DNA of 64,000 nucleotides from Synechococcus sp. PROS-U-1 (GTDB lineage: Bacteria > Cyanobacteriota > Cyanobacteriia > PCC-6307 > Cyanobiaceae). The stretch is from contig NZ_CP047951.1 of NCBI RefSeq assembly GCF_014279755.1, positions 682,001-746,000 of the forward strand, read 5' to 3'. Positions 44,892-54,290 of the stretch are shown piece by piece. A model generated the notes under the pieces. That model made no database searches. It was not told the origin of the DNA and saw nothing but the letters and a program-made list of their open reading frames with translations. The first letter of the stretch is position 1, and every line of letters starts with the position of its first letter. The translations under genes were made by a program, and so were the position numbers.

Positions 44892-46400
44892 ATGGCTTCT
44901 GCCGCAATGGCTTGGGGGCAGCTGGGAGCCCATTTGCGTGAAACACAGCTGCTCGGTTCGATCCAGAGCACGCTGTATTGGGATCAGAACACCCGCATGC
45001 CCTCTGGTGGTGCACCCTGGCGAGGTGAGCAGCTCACGCTTCTGGCGACCCAGCTTCATGCACGTCAGAGCTCCGCGGCCTACGCGGATGTGCTGGCTGC
45101 AGCTCGTGAGCATTGGAATTCCGGTGAACGATGCCCCGAGCAGGGCCGCAATTTGGATTTACTGGAGCAGGACCTGTGCAGGCAGCAGGCTCTCGACCCA
45201 GCCCTGGTCGCCGCCTTGGCGACGGCCAAGGCTGAGGGCTACAACCTGTGGCAGCAGGCTCGAACGGCGTCTGATTTCAGCCTCTTTGCACCCGCACTGC
45301 AGACGTTGATTGACCTGCGCCAGGAGCAGGCCAAACAGCTGAACGAGCTCCGCTCGTGCTGGGAGACCCTGGCGCAACCCTTTGAACCGGACCTTCGGCT
45401 TGAACGTCTCGAGGCCCTGTTTGCTCCCTTGCGGGAACGGTTGCCGCACTTGGTCGCTCAGGCATCCACCCATCCACGCCCACGATCAGCGGACTGGGAT
45501 CTCGATGAGTCCAGCCAGCAACATCTCTGTGATGGGCTCCTGCAGGCCTGGGGCCGTAACCCCGCCATCACCTGCATGGCGCGCTCCCCACACCCTTTCT
45601 CCATCACGGTGGGACCGGCGGATTACCGGATCACCACGCGTGTGGTGCCTGGACAGCCGTTGTCGTGCTTCCTGGCCACCGCCCATGAGTGGGGACACTC
45701 CCTGTACGAACAAGGTTTGCCAGACCAAAGCCACCAGTGGTTTGCCTGGCCGCTGGGTCAGGCCACCTCGATGGCCGTTCATGAAAGTCAGTCGTTGTTC
45801 TGGGAGAACCGCGTTGCCCGGAGTCGTCCGTTTGCGGAGCAGTGGTGGCCCCGTTTTGCTCAGGCTGGAGCTCCCTTCAGCTGTGCCCAGGAGATGTGGC
45901 AGGCCATGAACCCCATCTCGCCAGGCTTGAACCGCGTTGAGGCGGATGAACTCAGCTACGGCCTCCACATCCTGATTCGCACCGACCTCGAGATCGCCTT
46001 GTTAGAGAACGGGTTGGCGGTGAAGGATCTGCCCGGCGAATGGAACCGGCGTTACGGGGAGCTCCTGGGAGTCCGTCCCATGAACGATGCGGAGGGATGT
46101 CTTCAGGATGTGCACTGGAGTGAAGGGCTGTTTGGCTATTTCCCGTCTTATCTGTTGGGGCACCTGATCAGTGCGCAGTTAAGCGAAGCGATGGCGGAGG
46201 CGATCGGTGCTCCGGAAGAGCATGTTGAGCGTGGCAATGTCACGCCGCTTCTGGATTGGCTCCGTGAGCATGTGCACCCCCTCGGTCGCAGTGTGAATGC
46301 GGAGCAATTGGTGGAAAAGGTCAGCGGTCGTGCCTTGAGCACCGAAGCCTTTCTTGGCTATCTGGAGAACAAGCTTGATCGGTTGCACCAAGCGTCCTAG
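44892..46400 (+). CDS. Carboxypeptidase Taq-type metallopeptidase (M32)
   Basis: The 502-residue protein is a thermostable carboxypeptidase 1-like enzyme. The zinc motif HEWGHSLYEQGL (HExxH) is near residue 260 and the third ligand Glu lies in MAVHESQSLFWENRV (about residue 300). The N-terminal QSTLYWDQNTRMPSGGAPWRGEQL is the family start. It is expected to remove C-terminal residues from peptides. It is followed 61 bases later by ppa. Confidence 0.92.
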   Translation: MASAAMAWGQLGAHLRETQLLGSIQSTLYWDQNTRMPSGGAPWRGEQLTLLATQLHARQSSAAYADVLAAAREHWNSGERCPEQGRNLDLLEQDLCRQQALDPALVAALATAKAEGYNLWQQARTASDFSLFAPALQTLIDLRQEQAKQLNELRSCWETLAQPFEPDLRLERLEALFAPLRERLPHLVAQASTHPRPRSADWDLDESSQQHLCDGLLQAWGRNPAITCMARSPHPFSITVGPADYRITTRVVPGQPLSCFLATAHEWGHSLYEQGLPDQSHQWFAWPLGQATSMAVHESQSLFWENRVARSRPFAEQWWPRFAQAGAPFSCAQEMWQAMNPISPGLNRVEADELSYGLHILIRTDLEIALLENGLAVKDLPGEWNRRYGELLGVRPMNDAEGCLQDVHWSEGLFGYFPSYLLGHLISAQLSEAMAEAIGAPEEHVERGNVTPLLDWLREHVHPLGRSVNAEQLVEKVSGRALSTEAFLGYLENKLDRLHQAS

Positions 46401-46461
46401 CTGTTTCAGGCCTGGGTGGATGAGGTGCCCGTAGGATGCGCCGCGCTGTTCATCGCCGTTT

Positions 46462-47049
46462 ATGGCCAACCTCGATCAGGCACCCAGCCGCAGCATGCCC
46501 AATTTGCTGCATGTGCTGCCGGCCTTCGCTGATGAAGCCGAACTTCGTCTCAACACGATCGTGGAGCTCAACTCCAACACGATCAACAAGTACGAGCTGA
46601 TCACGGAAACCGGCCATCTCAAGCTGGACCGCGTCGGTTACTCCTCCCTGGCTTACCCCTTCGCCTACGGATGCATCCCCCGCACCTGGGATGAAGACGG
46701 TGATCCTCTCGACATTGAAATTGTTGGTGTCACTGAGCCTTTGATTCCGGGTTCGATTGTGGAAGCCCGCATCATCGGGATCATGACCTTCGACGACGGT
46801 GGCGAAGTTGACGACAAGGTGATCGCGGTGCTTGCCGATGACAAGCGTATGGATCACATCAAGAGCTGGGAAGATCTCGGTGATCACTGGAAGAAAGAGA
46901 CCACCTACTACTGGGAGCACTACAAGGATCTGAAGAAGCCCGGCACCTGCACGGTGAACGGTTTCTTTGGAACCGAAAAAGCCATTGAGATCATCAAGAG
47001 CTGTGAGGCTCGCTACATGGCTGAGATCGATCCCAAGCTGGTGGACTGA
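46462..47049 (+). CDS. ppa: Inorganic pyrophosphatase
   Basis: The 195-residue family I enzyme hydrolyses PPi. Visible signatures are the substrate-binding Lys/Glu region, YPFAYGCIPRTWDEDGDPLDIEIVG (the metal-binding DGDPLD), and KSWEDLGDHWKKETTYYWEHYKDLKK near the C terminus. A strong terminator follows. Confidence 0.96.
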   Translation: MANLDQAPSRSMPNLLHVLPAFADEAELRLNTIVELNSNTINKYELITETGHLKLDRVGYSSLAYPFAYGCIPRTWDEDGDPLDIEIVGVTEPLIPGSIVEARIIGIMTFDDGGEVDDKVIAVLADDKRMDHIKSWEDLGDHWKKETTYYWEHYKDLKKPGTCTVNGFFGTEKAIEIIKSCEARYMAEIDPKLVD

Positions 47050-47074
47050 ACAATCCAGTCGTTGGCTGGTGATC

Positions 47075-47100
47075 AGGCGGGGAATGTCCCCGCCTTTTTT
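47075..47100 (+). terminator. Terminator of ppa
   Basis: A GC-rich 8-bp stem AGGCGGGG/CCCCGCCT with loop AATGT is followed by five or six T. Confidence 0.92.
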
Positions 47101-47105
47101 ATGGC

Positions 47106-47984
47106 TCAGCGCTGGAACATGTTCACCAGGACGGCACGGCGTGCTTGAGGGTGTTGCGGGTGACCGCAGTGGGCGCCGCGCTGCGATGAGAGCACCATGT
47201 CTCCTGCCTTGGCAAACAAAGCGATGGCTTCAGCCCCTTGCAGCTGACTGAATTCAAACGGTCCCAGACCGTGCCGTTTGTTGTAGCGGGCATTGCGCCA
47301 CCAGAGCCGTCGTCGGCGTTGGGACCTGGGCACAAAGCAATAGGGCCCATCGGCCAGCGATTGAACATCGCTGAGGTAAACGAAGGATTTGAACTTCAGG
47401 GAGCGTCCATCGCAGTGGTAGCTGCGCGTGTCCTGAACCCCGCGGTTGAGGTAAAGATTGCGGCATTTCACCCGCAGACGATTGAAGCTGCTCGCCAGAA
47501 GCAAGCGCTGAATCAAGGTTTCCTGAAGACACTCTCGGATGCTGGAGTTCAGGCTTTCTGAGAGGCGCTCTGGATGAAAGATGTCGATCATTCCCGCATC
47601 GCTGCCGCTGCGGCCATCGGGGCGTTTAACCCGGTAGTTGATGACGGCCCGATCCGCATCGCGGAACTGGTTGTAGCCCTTCAGCACACGGTGATCGGGA
47701 AGATTGAGATAGGCCAGGGAAGCGAGTCGACCGTGATCTCCTGATTCGATTTCCTCGAGCAGCTGGGCGACATCGCTGTTGATCGACGCGATTAGGTCAG
47801 CAGGTGCCGCTTCCCGCAGGCAAATGATCCCCCGTCGCCGCAGCGTCCAGGCAGCGGCAAGGAAGGTTCTGCGGTTGCTGACGACGTCGGAGAAGCGAAA
47901 ACTGATCGATTGAACCTCCTGACTGAGGGCATTGCCGTGGAGCAGGGTTGGCCGCGCCGTTGCGATCGCCGTGGAGGTCAACAC
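47106..47984 (-). CDS. PhyH-like Fe(II)/2-oxoglutarate dioxygenase
   Basis: The 292-residue protein has the double-stranded beta-helix metal triad candidates YHCDGRSLKFKSFVYLSDV (HxD at about residue 201) and GAHCGHPQHPQARRAVLVNMF (distal His plus Arg for 2-oxoglutarate). The N terminus is basic. Substrates of PhyH-like enzymes vary widely. It is convergent with ppa. Confidence 0.75.
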   Translation of the reverse strand: MLTSTAIATARPTLLHGNALSQEVQSISFRFSDVVSNRRTFLAAAWTLRRRGIICLREAAPADLIASINSDVAQLLEEIESGDHGRLASLAYLNLPDHRVLKGYNQFRDADRAVINYRVKRPDGRSGSDAGMIDIFHPERLSESLNSSIRECLQETLIQRLLLASSFNRLRVKCRNLYLNRGVQDTRSYHCDGRSLKFKSFVYLSDVQSLADGPYCFVPRSQRRRRLWWRNARYNKRHGLGPFEFSQLQGAEAIALFAKAGDMVLSSQRGAHCGHPQHPQARRAVLVNMFQR

Positions 47985-48099
47985 GCAGAAAAGAGAGTTG
48001 GTGAAGGGTACCGCTGGATTGTCAGTCTCATGCTTGAGAACAAAAAGAATCTGAAGAGTTCAAATTGGCAGCCCAGGTCTGCGGTTTTTTCGCGCAGCG

Positions 48100-48639
48100 A
48101 TGAATACGTTGAGACCAATGGGTCTTGTGCGTCTCATGAAGTGGCCATTGCTTTCAGTGCTCTTGGGCGGTGTGTTGGCGGGATCTTTGCTGCCGTCGCT
48201 TTCCGCTCATTCCGCTGAGGTGGCGTTGCAGCGTGTTCCGCGGGAGTCGCGCATCGTTCTCGACCTGAGCAAGCGACAGATCTCTCTTGTTCGCGGTGGC
48301 CAGCGGCTTGGATCGTGGCCGGTGGCGATCGGTGATCCGAAGACGCCCACCCCTAAGGGGGAGTTCGCCATTCTCACCAAGAAAGTCGATCCCATCTATG
48401 TGACGAACAAGGCGGGGCAGCGGCGGGAGTTGCGCGGACCCAGCAGCCCCATCGGCGATCGCTACATGGCCTTTCACCGCAATGGCCGCGGCGAATTTGG
48501 CATTCATGGAACGGCGTGGCCGCACTGGGTTCAGATTCGTGCTGCCGTCAGTCTTGGCTGCGTGCGCATGCTCAACAGCCACATCCGGCAGCTGTTTGAA
48601 GCCGTGGATGTTGGTACGCGCCTTGAGATTCGCAGTTGA
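48100..48639 (+). CDS. L,D-transpeptidase (YkuD/ErfK family)
   Basis: The 179-residue exported enzyme has an N-terminal signal helix (LMKWPLLSVLLGGVLAGSLL) and the YkuD domain with IVLDLSKRQISLVRGG at its start, FGIHGTAWPHWV, and the catalytic SLGCVRM (HxxxSxGC[VI]R). It cross-links peptidoglycan peptides by 3-3 linkages. Its stop abuts the convergent hemC stop. Confidence 0.92.
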   Translation: MNTLRPMGLVRLMKWPLLSVLLGGVLAGSLLPSLSAHSAEVALQRVPRESRIVLDLSKRQISLVRGGQRLGSWPVAIGDPKTPTPKGEFAILTKKVDPIYVTNKAGQRRELRGPSSPIGDRYMAFHRNGRGEFGIHGTAWPHWVQIRAAVSLGCVRMLNSHIRQLFEAVDVGTRLEIRS

Positions 48640-49593
48640 TCAGGCTTCAGGGCGAACGGTGTCGAAGATCTCTTTGAGGATCTCTCCTGCACCCTGATCT
48701 TTGAGGGTGTGGGCGAGGGAGAGGCCGATGGCTTCGGGGTCGCTGGCAGGGCCGCTGGCCTGGTCGCGGATCAAGCGTTTGCCATCGAGGCTGGCCACCA
48801 TGCCCACGAGGATCAGTTGATCGCCTTCGAAGTGGGTGTTCACTCCGATGGGAACCTGACAGCCGCCTTCCAGTTCCCGCAGAAAAGCGCGTTCGGCCAG
48901 GCAGCGCTGGGAGGTGGGACTGTGCTCCAGCACTTTGATTGCCTCCAGCACTTCGGGCTTGCCCTCCACGCATTCGATGCCCAGTGCTCCCTGGCCAACG
49001 GCGTGCAGGGAGATATCGCCGGGGATCAGTTGGTGGATCCGATCGGCAAAGCCCAGGCGGCCAAGACCGGCTGCAGCCAGGATCAGGCAGTCGTAATCGC
49101 CGCTGTCCAACTTCTCCAGCCGAGTGATCACATTCCCTCGAACGTCCTTGAAAATCAGGTGGGGGTAGTGGTGACGCAGCTGGGCCAGGCGGCGTAGGGA
49201 GCTGGTTCCCACCACAGATCCTTCAGGGAGTGTGTCGAGTTTGTAGGCCTGGTTTTTGGCATTCACGACAAGTGCGTCAGCCGGATCTTCCCGCTCGGTG
49301 ATGACACCGAGCATCAGCCCCTCAGGAAGGTTGGTCGGCAGGTCTTTCAGGGAGTGGACGGCGATGTCCGCACGATCCACCAGCATCTGGGCTTCCAGTT
49401 CTTTGGTGAACAGGCCTTTGTCGCCGATTTTGGCCAGGGCGACATCCAGGATTTTGTCGCCCTGGGTGGCCATGGCCTCCACGGTGATTTTCAAGCCTGG
49501 ATGGGCCTTTTCGAGTTCCGCTTTGACCCAATTGGTCTGCACCATGGCCAGCTGGCTGCGTCGTGAGGCGATGCGCAGTTCGGTGAGGGCCAT
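48640..49593 (-). CDS. hemC: Porphobilinogen deaminase (hydroxymethylbilane synthase)
   Basis: The 317-residue enzyme condenses four porphobilinogens to hydroxymethylbilane. The N-terminal [36 protein letters not shown], and the dipyrromethane-cofactor Cys in [11 protein letters not shown] (about residue 243) are present. It is part of the tetrapyrrole supply with gltX and hemL. There is a 138-base gap before the next plus gene. Confidence 0.95.
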   Translation of the reverse strand: MALTELRIASRRSQLAMVQTNWVKAELEKAHPGLKITVEAMATQGDKILDVALAKIGDKGLFTKELEAQMLVDRADIAVHSLKDLPTNLPEGLMLGVITEREDPADALVVNAKNQAYKLDTLPEGSVVGTSSLRRLAQLRHHYPHLIFKDVRGNVITRLEKLDSGDYDCLILAAAGLGRLGFADRIHQLIPGDISLHAVGQGALGIECVEGKPEVLEAIKVLEHSPTSQRCLAERAFLRELEGGCQVPIGVNTHFEGDQLILVGMVASLDGKRLIRDQASGPASDPEAIGLSLAHTLKDQGAGEILKEIFDTVRPEA

Positions 49594-49731
49594 GAAGAGG
49601 GCGAATCAGCCGCCCAGCCTACGCTTTTGGGCAGGTCTCCATGGATTGACACCCTTGAGGTTGTGAAGCTTCGAAAGAGAAGATCGTCTTTGTGAAGAAC
49701 GCTTAACATTCCCAATCAACGCAGGAGAGTC

Positions 49732-50199
49732 ATGCCGGGACCCGTCGTTAATGGCGTTCGTCAGGCGGGAGCGATTGGCTCGGTTGCCCCTGAAACCCAG
49801 GAGCAGGAGACCATGATTCCGTTGATGGCAGAAGGGTGCATTCGTCTTGTCCTGTTGTGCAGTGGCGATGTCTTGCTGGCGCGGCTCCGGCACACAACGG
49901 ATCGCGATGGTGACCATGCCTATCAGTTGCTGCGGCCGCGTCTGGTTCGCCCCGTCGTGGAGCCGTCGAGCGATGCTCAGCCCAGTTGGGTGCTTCAGCC
50001 TTACCTGCTGGGGCTGACGTCCCAGCCCAATCTGGTGCTGTTCAAGGCTGCAGTGGCCTCTGTGCTTGAGCCCGATGCCCTTCTGCTTCAGGCCTATGCC
50101 CAGGAAACGCGCCAAGAGTGCCCTCTTGAAGAAACTCCCGTGGAGCGCCTGAAGCGCGCTTTCCAGGAATTTACGGAGACCTTCGAAGGCTCCCAGTGA
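49732..50199 (+). CDS. Conserved-looking hypothetical protein (155 aa)
   Basis: A helical soluble protein with CIRLVLLCSGDVLLARLRHTTDRDGD and WVLQPYLLGLTSQPNLVLFKA. The second part may be a coiled/amphipathic dimerisation region. The C terminus (PVERLKRAFQEFTETFEGSQ) is acidic. No named family is recalled. Its position between hemC and rpoD leads into the terminator/small-RNA region. Confidence 0.65.
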   Translation: MPGPVVNGVRQAGAIGSVAPETQEQETMIPLMAEGCIRLVLLCSGDVLLARLRHTTDRDGDHAYQLLRPRLVRPVVEPSSDAQPSWVLQPYLLGLTSQPNLVLFKAAVASVLEPDALLLQAYAQETRQECPLEETPVERLKRAFQEFTETFEGSQ

Positions 50200-50224
50200 A
50201 GTGTGGAGCTGAACCTGAATTTCT

Positions 50225-50294
50225 AAAAAGGAAAACCCCAGTCTCAGACTGGGGTTTGATCTCTTCCGTGTGAGGAGGGCGTCTCAATTCCCTC
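50225..50294 (-). ncRNA. Yfr1-like small RNA candidate downstream of rpoD
   Basis: On the minus strand, TATAAA (50306-50301) could be a -10 with a start near 50294. The RNA begins with stem GAGGG (50294-50290)/CCCTC (50279-50275), then an unpaired CTCCTCACAC (50277-50268, overlapping the stem end), then GGAAGAGATC and a perfect terminator hairpin (50257-50233) with a U tract to about 50225. Cyanobacterial Yfr1 is recalled as two hairpins around an unpaired ACUCCUCACAC; here 10 of 11 bases match. An rpoD 3'UTR fragment is the alternative. Confidence 0.45.
50233..50257. terminator. Strong hairpin terminator between hypothetical gene and rpoD
   Basis: An 11-bp stem AAACCCCAGTC/GACTGGGGTTT with a TCA loop. 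A run of A to its left gives U for minus transcripts; a TTT follows on the plus side, so it may act both ways. Confidence 0.85.
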
Positions 50295-50338
50295 TGGCTC
50301 TTTATAGGAGCCCATCGGTGCTTTGAGCCAGGGGGAAT
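50287..50338. repeat. Imperfect 14-bp inverted repeat in the rpoD 3' region
   Basis: ATTCCCTCTGGCTC (50287-50300) pairs with GAGCCAGGGGGAAT (50325-50338) with one G-T wobble, around a loop containing TTTATA. It could compete with the first stem of the small-RNA candidate. A third hairpin, CCCGAG(50355)...CTCGGG(50382), lies nearer rpoD. Confidence 0.6.
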
Positions 50339-50391
50339 GTACTTATGTATTACTCCCGAGACTGTTTGGAGGCAGCCTCGGGCCGGACGAT

Positions 50392-51741
50392 CTATTTGAT
50401 GTATTCCTTGAGTACCCCATTGCGGTTGGGATGGCGCAGCTTGCGCAGGGCCTTGGCCTCGATCTGACGGATCCGCTCGCGGGTCACATCGAAAATCTGG
50501 CCAATTTCCTCAAGGGTTTTCATGCGACCGTCGTCGAGGCCATAGCGGAGGCGAAGCACATCCCGCTCACGGGGGCTGAGCGTTGCCAAGACTCCCTCGA
50601 GGTCTTCACGGAGAAGGTTTTTGGCGACGTCCTGTTCGGGGTTCTCAATGTCGGCTTCGATGAAATCGCCGAGACGGGAATCTTCCTCTTTGCCGATGGG
50701 GGTCTCCAGGGAGATCGGCAGCTGGGCACTCTTGGCGATGAACCGCAGTTTTTCGATGGTCATTTCCATCGATTCAGCGATTTCTTCCTCGGTGGGCTTC
50801 CTGCCGAATTCCTGGGAAAGAACCTTGGTGGTCTTTTTGATCCTGGAGATGGTTTCGTAAAGGTGCACCGGTAGGCGAATGGTGCGGCTCTGGTCGGCGA
50901 TGGCTCGGGTGATGGCCTGACGAATCCACCAGGTGGCGTAGGTGGAGAACTTGTAGCCCTTTTCGTGATCGAACTTTTCCGCTGCACGAATCAAGCCAAG
51001 GCTGCCTTCCTGAATCAGATCCTGGAAGCTCAGGCCCCGATTCATGTACTTCTTGGCAATCGAGACAACGAGGCGCAAGTTGGATTGCACCATTTTTTCC
51101 TTGGCCCGTCGGCCCAACATCAAGCGACGGCGGAAGCGGATGAGTGGCATTTCCACCAACGCAGCCCACTCTTTTTTGTCGGGCTCCCGACCGTTGTCGC
51201 TTTCAAATTGAGACGCCAGTTCCTCGAGATAGAGAAGGTCAGCGATTTTGCGGGCCAGTTCGATCTCTTCATCGGGACGCAGCAGGCGGATCCGTCCGAT
51301 TTCCTGCAGGTAAACCCGGATGGAGTCTTCGGTGTAAACGCCTTTGGGGCCGATTTTGATGCTGGCCAGGGCTTTGGCCTTGGCTTCCTTCTCGGCAGCG
51401 GCTGTTTTGGCCTTCTCTTCAGCTGTTGGTTGAGCTGTAGCTGCCTTGGCTGTGGTTGCTTTCTTGGTGGCTGCCTTCTTGGTGGTGGTTTTTGCCTTTG
51501 TTGCCTTCTTGGCGGTGGCTGCTTTCTTGGTGGTGCCCGAAGCCTTGGCTTGATCGGCCGCGGCCAAGAGCTCATCGGCCGCAGCGTTCAGGTCCTTCGC
51601 GCTTGTCTTGCTGGTGCGTCGGCGTGCGGGAGCTTTTTTGGTTTCTTTGCTGGAGCTCGAAGAGACTTCCTTCACCGTGCCATCAGCATTGGCCAAAAGA
51701 ACGATGTCCGGCTTGGCAGCTTTGGTGGCAGCAGGGGTCAT
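50392..51741 (-). CDS. rpoD: Principal sigma-70 factor RpoD/SigA
   Basis: The 449-residue protein has sigma regions 2-4: [14 protein letters not shown], the region 2 [43 protein letters not shown] (quoted in parts), and the region 4 [25 protein letters not shown]. The first about 130 residues include a long Lys/Ala/Thr tract ([20 protein letters not shown]), unusual in length. It drives housekeeping transcription. The TAG stop is at 50392. Confidence 0.95.
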   Translation of the reverse strand: MTPAATKAAKPDIVLLANADGTVKEVSSSSSKETKKAPARRRTSKTSAKDLNAAADELLAAADQAKASGTTKKAATAKKATKAKTTTKKAATKKATTAKAATAQPTAEEKAKTAAAEKEAKAKALASIKIGPKGVYTEDSIRVYLQEIGRIRLLRPDEEIELARKIADLLYLEELASQFESDNGREPDKKEWAALVEMPLIRFRRRLMLGRRAKEKMVQSNLRLVVSIAKKYMNRGLSFQDLIQEGSLGLIRAAEKFDHEKGYKFSTYATWWIRQAITRAIADQSRTIRLPVHLYETISRIKKTTKVLSQEFGRKPTEEEIAESMEMTIEKLRFIAKSAQLPISLETPIGKEEDSRLGDFIEADIENPEQDVAKNLLREDLEGVLATLSPRERDVLRLRYGLDDGRMKTLEEIGQIFDVTRERIRQIEAKALRKLRHPNRNGVLKEYIK

Positions 51742-52043
51742 GGTGAGTCGAAGTCGGATGAAGGGGGACGCAAATGCGGAAACACCTCAACCACGGCAGA
51801 AGCCGTGATGGCCTTGATCTCCTGTCTGAACGAAAGGACACGACGCAGCTGACGCTGAGACGGAGATCATGGGCTGATGGTGGTGTCCGCGAGTCAACGA
51901 AACGCTTGGACTGATTGTCTGTGCTGTCCGGGGTGGTCTCAGACCGGTCAAAGTGGCAAGGACAAGGCCTTGACTTCAGACTCTGTGTCTTCCCTCTGGA
52001 TCGAGCGCAGGGTTGGCATAAAACGTCCAACCTCCTCACGTTA
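51742..52043. other. Divergent promoter region between rpoD and priA
   Basis: This 302-base gap has no confident gene. A short hairpin CACGGC-AGAA-GCCGTG is at about 51793-51808. AT-rich promoter-like segments occur (CATAAAA at about 52018 on the priA side), but no clear pair of -35/-10 boxes was verified. The plus frame upstream of priA is open to 51915 but poorly conserved in look. Confidence 0.5.
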
Positions 52044-54290
52044 ATGAAGTCTTCCGAAGTTTGCAAGGTCCTGTCGCATCCGAGGCGCTGCGTTGATGTC
52101 TGGCTTGAGGCCGGCAGGGAGGGGCGGTCCTTCAGTTACTCCGCTGATCCGGCCATGGGATTGATGCCAGGGGACCTTGTTCAGGTGCGCCTTCGGGGTC
52201 GCGCCATGCATGGGCTGGTGGTCGCGGAGCGGGAGTGGGGAGCGGAGGAGCCCCCAGGACTGCAACCTGTTGAATCACTCCTGCAGCGGGCTGCTGTCGA
52301 TCCGGATTGGTACAGCTGGTTGGAGCGGGTCGCCGACCGTTGTCATCTCAGTGCCTTTCGCACGTTGAAGGCAGCTCTGCCGGCGGGCTGGATTGGTCAG
52401 GCGGGCCAACGCTCGCTGGCGGGGGGACGTCAGATGTGGTGGATCCAGGGTTGTGATCCCCCCGATCATGCGGACCAGCCCACCACCCGCCAGCGGGAGC
52501 TTCTGGTTTGGTTGGAGGGCCAGGGTGGAGGCAGCTGGCAAAAGGACCTGCTGGCCAGTGGGTTTGGTGCCCAGTTGCTGACCACCCTTGTCGAGCAGGG
52601 CTACTTGGTGCGTGAGCGCCGGCGGGCTGAGCACAAGGGGGCCGTTGACGATGCACCCCAGGAGCCTCCCCAGGCCTTGACCGCTGAACAGCAGGCCGTG
52701 GTTGATGCCTACCAGCAGCTTTCGCCGGGGCGTGGCCTATTGCTGTGGGGAATCACCGGTTCAGGTAAGACCGAGGTCTATCTCCAACTGGCTGCCCAGG
52801 AGTTGGAGCGGGGCCGCCATGTGCTGCTGCTCACCCCTGAGATCGGTTTGATCCCCCAACTCATCGATCGCTGCCGCAGACGCTTTGGCTCGCGCGTCGT
52901 GGAATATCACAGCGGTTGTGGTGACGCCGAACGGGTTCGGAGCTGGCGCCGCTGTCTCGCCGCGGATCAACCGTTGGTGGTGGTTGGGACACGCTCCGCC
53001 GTGTTTGTTCCTCTGAAGCCTCTGGGATTAATCGTTCTGGATGAGGAGCACGACAGCTCTTACAAGCAAGACGCACCGATGCCTTGCTATCACGCCCGCG
53101 ACGTGGCCTTGGATCGGGTTGTGATGCAACAGGCACGGCTTGTGCTGGGCAGTGCCACACCGTCGCTCGAGAGCTGGATTCAATCGGGCTCCGATGGCCC
53201 CTTGACCCTGGTGCGCCTGACGGAACGGATTTCCCGGCAGGCTCTCCCTCCTGTGCATGTGATCGACATGCGCCATGAGTTGGCTGAAGGACACAAGCGC
53301 CTGGTGAGCCGTGCCTTGATGGATCGTCTTGCGGCGTTGCCCGAGCAAGGCGAACAGGCGGTGGTTCTGGTGCCTCGCCGGGGATACAGCCCTTTTTTGA
53401 GTTGTCGCAGTTGCGGCGAAGTGGTGATGTGCCCCCACTGCGATGTGGCTCTCACCGTCCACCGCGGCCAGGGGGGACGCCAGTGGCTGCGATGCCATTG
53501 GTGTGACCATCGTGAGGACTTAGAGAACCGTTGCAGTCACTGTGGTTCCACGGCGTTCAAACCTTTTGGCGCAGGCACGCAGAAGGTGTTGGAACTTCTT
53601 TCCAAGGAGCTTGAAGGGCTTCGCTTGCTCCGCTTCGATCGGGATTCCACAGGGGGGCGGGATGGTCATCGCCGCCTGTTGGATCGCTTTGCGTCTGGAG
53701 AAGCAGATGTCTTGATCGGCACCCAGATGTTGGCCAAGGGGATGGATCTGCCGCGGGTCACCCTGGCGGCGGTGCTCGCGGCGGATGGGCTTCTGCACCG
53801 CCCCGATCTACGCGCAGGAGAGCAGGCACTGCAGTTGTTGTTGCAGTTGGCGGGCCGTGCTGGCCGGGGCGAGCGACCGGGGCAAGTGTTGGTGCAGACC
53901 TACACCCCAGAGCATCCGGTGATCCAACACCTGGTGGATGGTCGCTATGAAGCGTTTCTGGCCCAGGAGGTGGCCCTTCGCAAGGAGGCTGGCCTGGTGC
54001 CCTTCAGTCGCGCTTGTCTGTTGCGTCTCTCGGGAGACTCCCCGAGCAAAACAGCAACGGCGGCAGCAGTGCTTGCGGAGCGGATTCGGCCGATCTGTCA
54101 GAGCCAGAGCTGGTGGTTGTTGGGGCCTGCCCCTGCCCCGGTGGCCAGAGTGGCCGGACGGAGCCGATGGCAGCTGCTGCTGCATGGGCCAGCGGGCTCC
54201 TCTCTCCCGTTGCCTTCGGGGCAGGAGCTCTGGGATGGCTTGCCTCGTGGTGTGGCGCTCACCGTGGATCCCGATCCGCAGCAGCTTTGA
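52044..54290 (+). CDS. priA: Primosomal replication protein N' (PriA helicase)
   Basis: From ATG 52044 the protein has 748 residues. It shows Walker A LLWGITGSGKTEVYLQL (about residue 237), DEEHD (DEAH box), LVPRRGYSPFLSCRSCG, zinc-binding Cys motifs (CPHCDVAL, CHWCDH, CSHCGS), and GTQMLAKGMDLPRVTLA. PriA restarts stalled replication forks. The frame extends to 51915 but the extra 43 residues are not PriA-like. Confidence 0.94.
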   Translation: MKSSEVCKVLSHPRRCVDVWLEAGREGRSFSYSADPAMGLMPGDLVQVRLRGRAMHGLVVAEREWGAEEPPGLQPVESLLQRAAVDPDWYSWLERVADRCHLSAFRTLKAALPAGWIGQAGQRSLAGGRQMWWIQGCDPPDHADQPTTRQRELLVWLEGQGGGSWQKDLLASGFGAQLLTTLVEQGYLVRERRRAEHKGAVDDAPQEPPQALTAEQQAVVDAYQQLSPGRGLLLWGITGSGKTEVYLQLAAQELERGRHVLLLTPEIGLIPQLIDRCRRRFGSRVVEYHSGCGDAERVRSWRRCLAADQPLVVVGTRSAVFVPLKPLGLIVLDEEHDSSYKQDAPMPCYHARDVALDRVVMQQARLVLGSATPSLESWIQSGSDGPLTLVRLTERISRQALPPVHVIDMRHELAEGHKRLVSRALMDRLAALPEQGEQAVVLVPRRGYSPFLSCRSCGEVVMCPHCDVALTVHRGQGGRQWLRCHWCDHREDLENRCSHCGSTAFKPFGAGTQKVLELLSKELEGLRLLRFDRDSTGGRDGHRRLLDRFASGEADVLIGTQMLAKGMDLPRVTLAAVLAADGLLHRPDLRAGEQALQLLLQLAGRAGRGERPGQVLVQTYTPEHPVIQHLVDGRYEAFLAQEVALRKEAGLVPFSRACLLRLSGDSPSKTATAAAVLAERIRPICQSQSWWLLGPAPAPVARVAGRSRWQLLLHGPAGSSLPLPSGQELWDGLPRGVALTVDPDPQQL

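Noticed and set aside
50965-51852. 295-codon plus frame across rpoD
   Set aside because: The Cys/Gly/Leu-rich stretch is the reverse of the Lys/Ala tract, an artefact.
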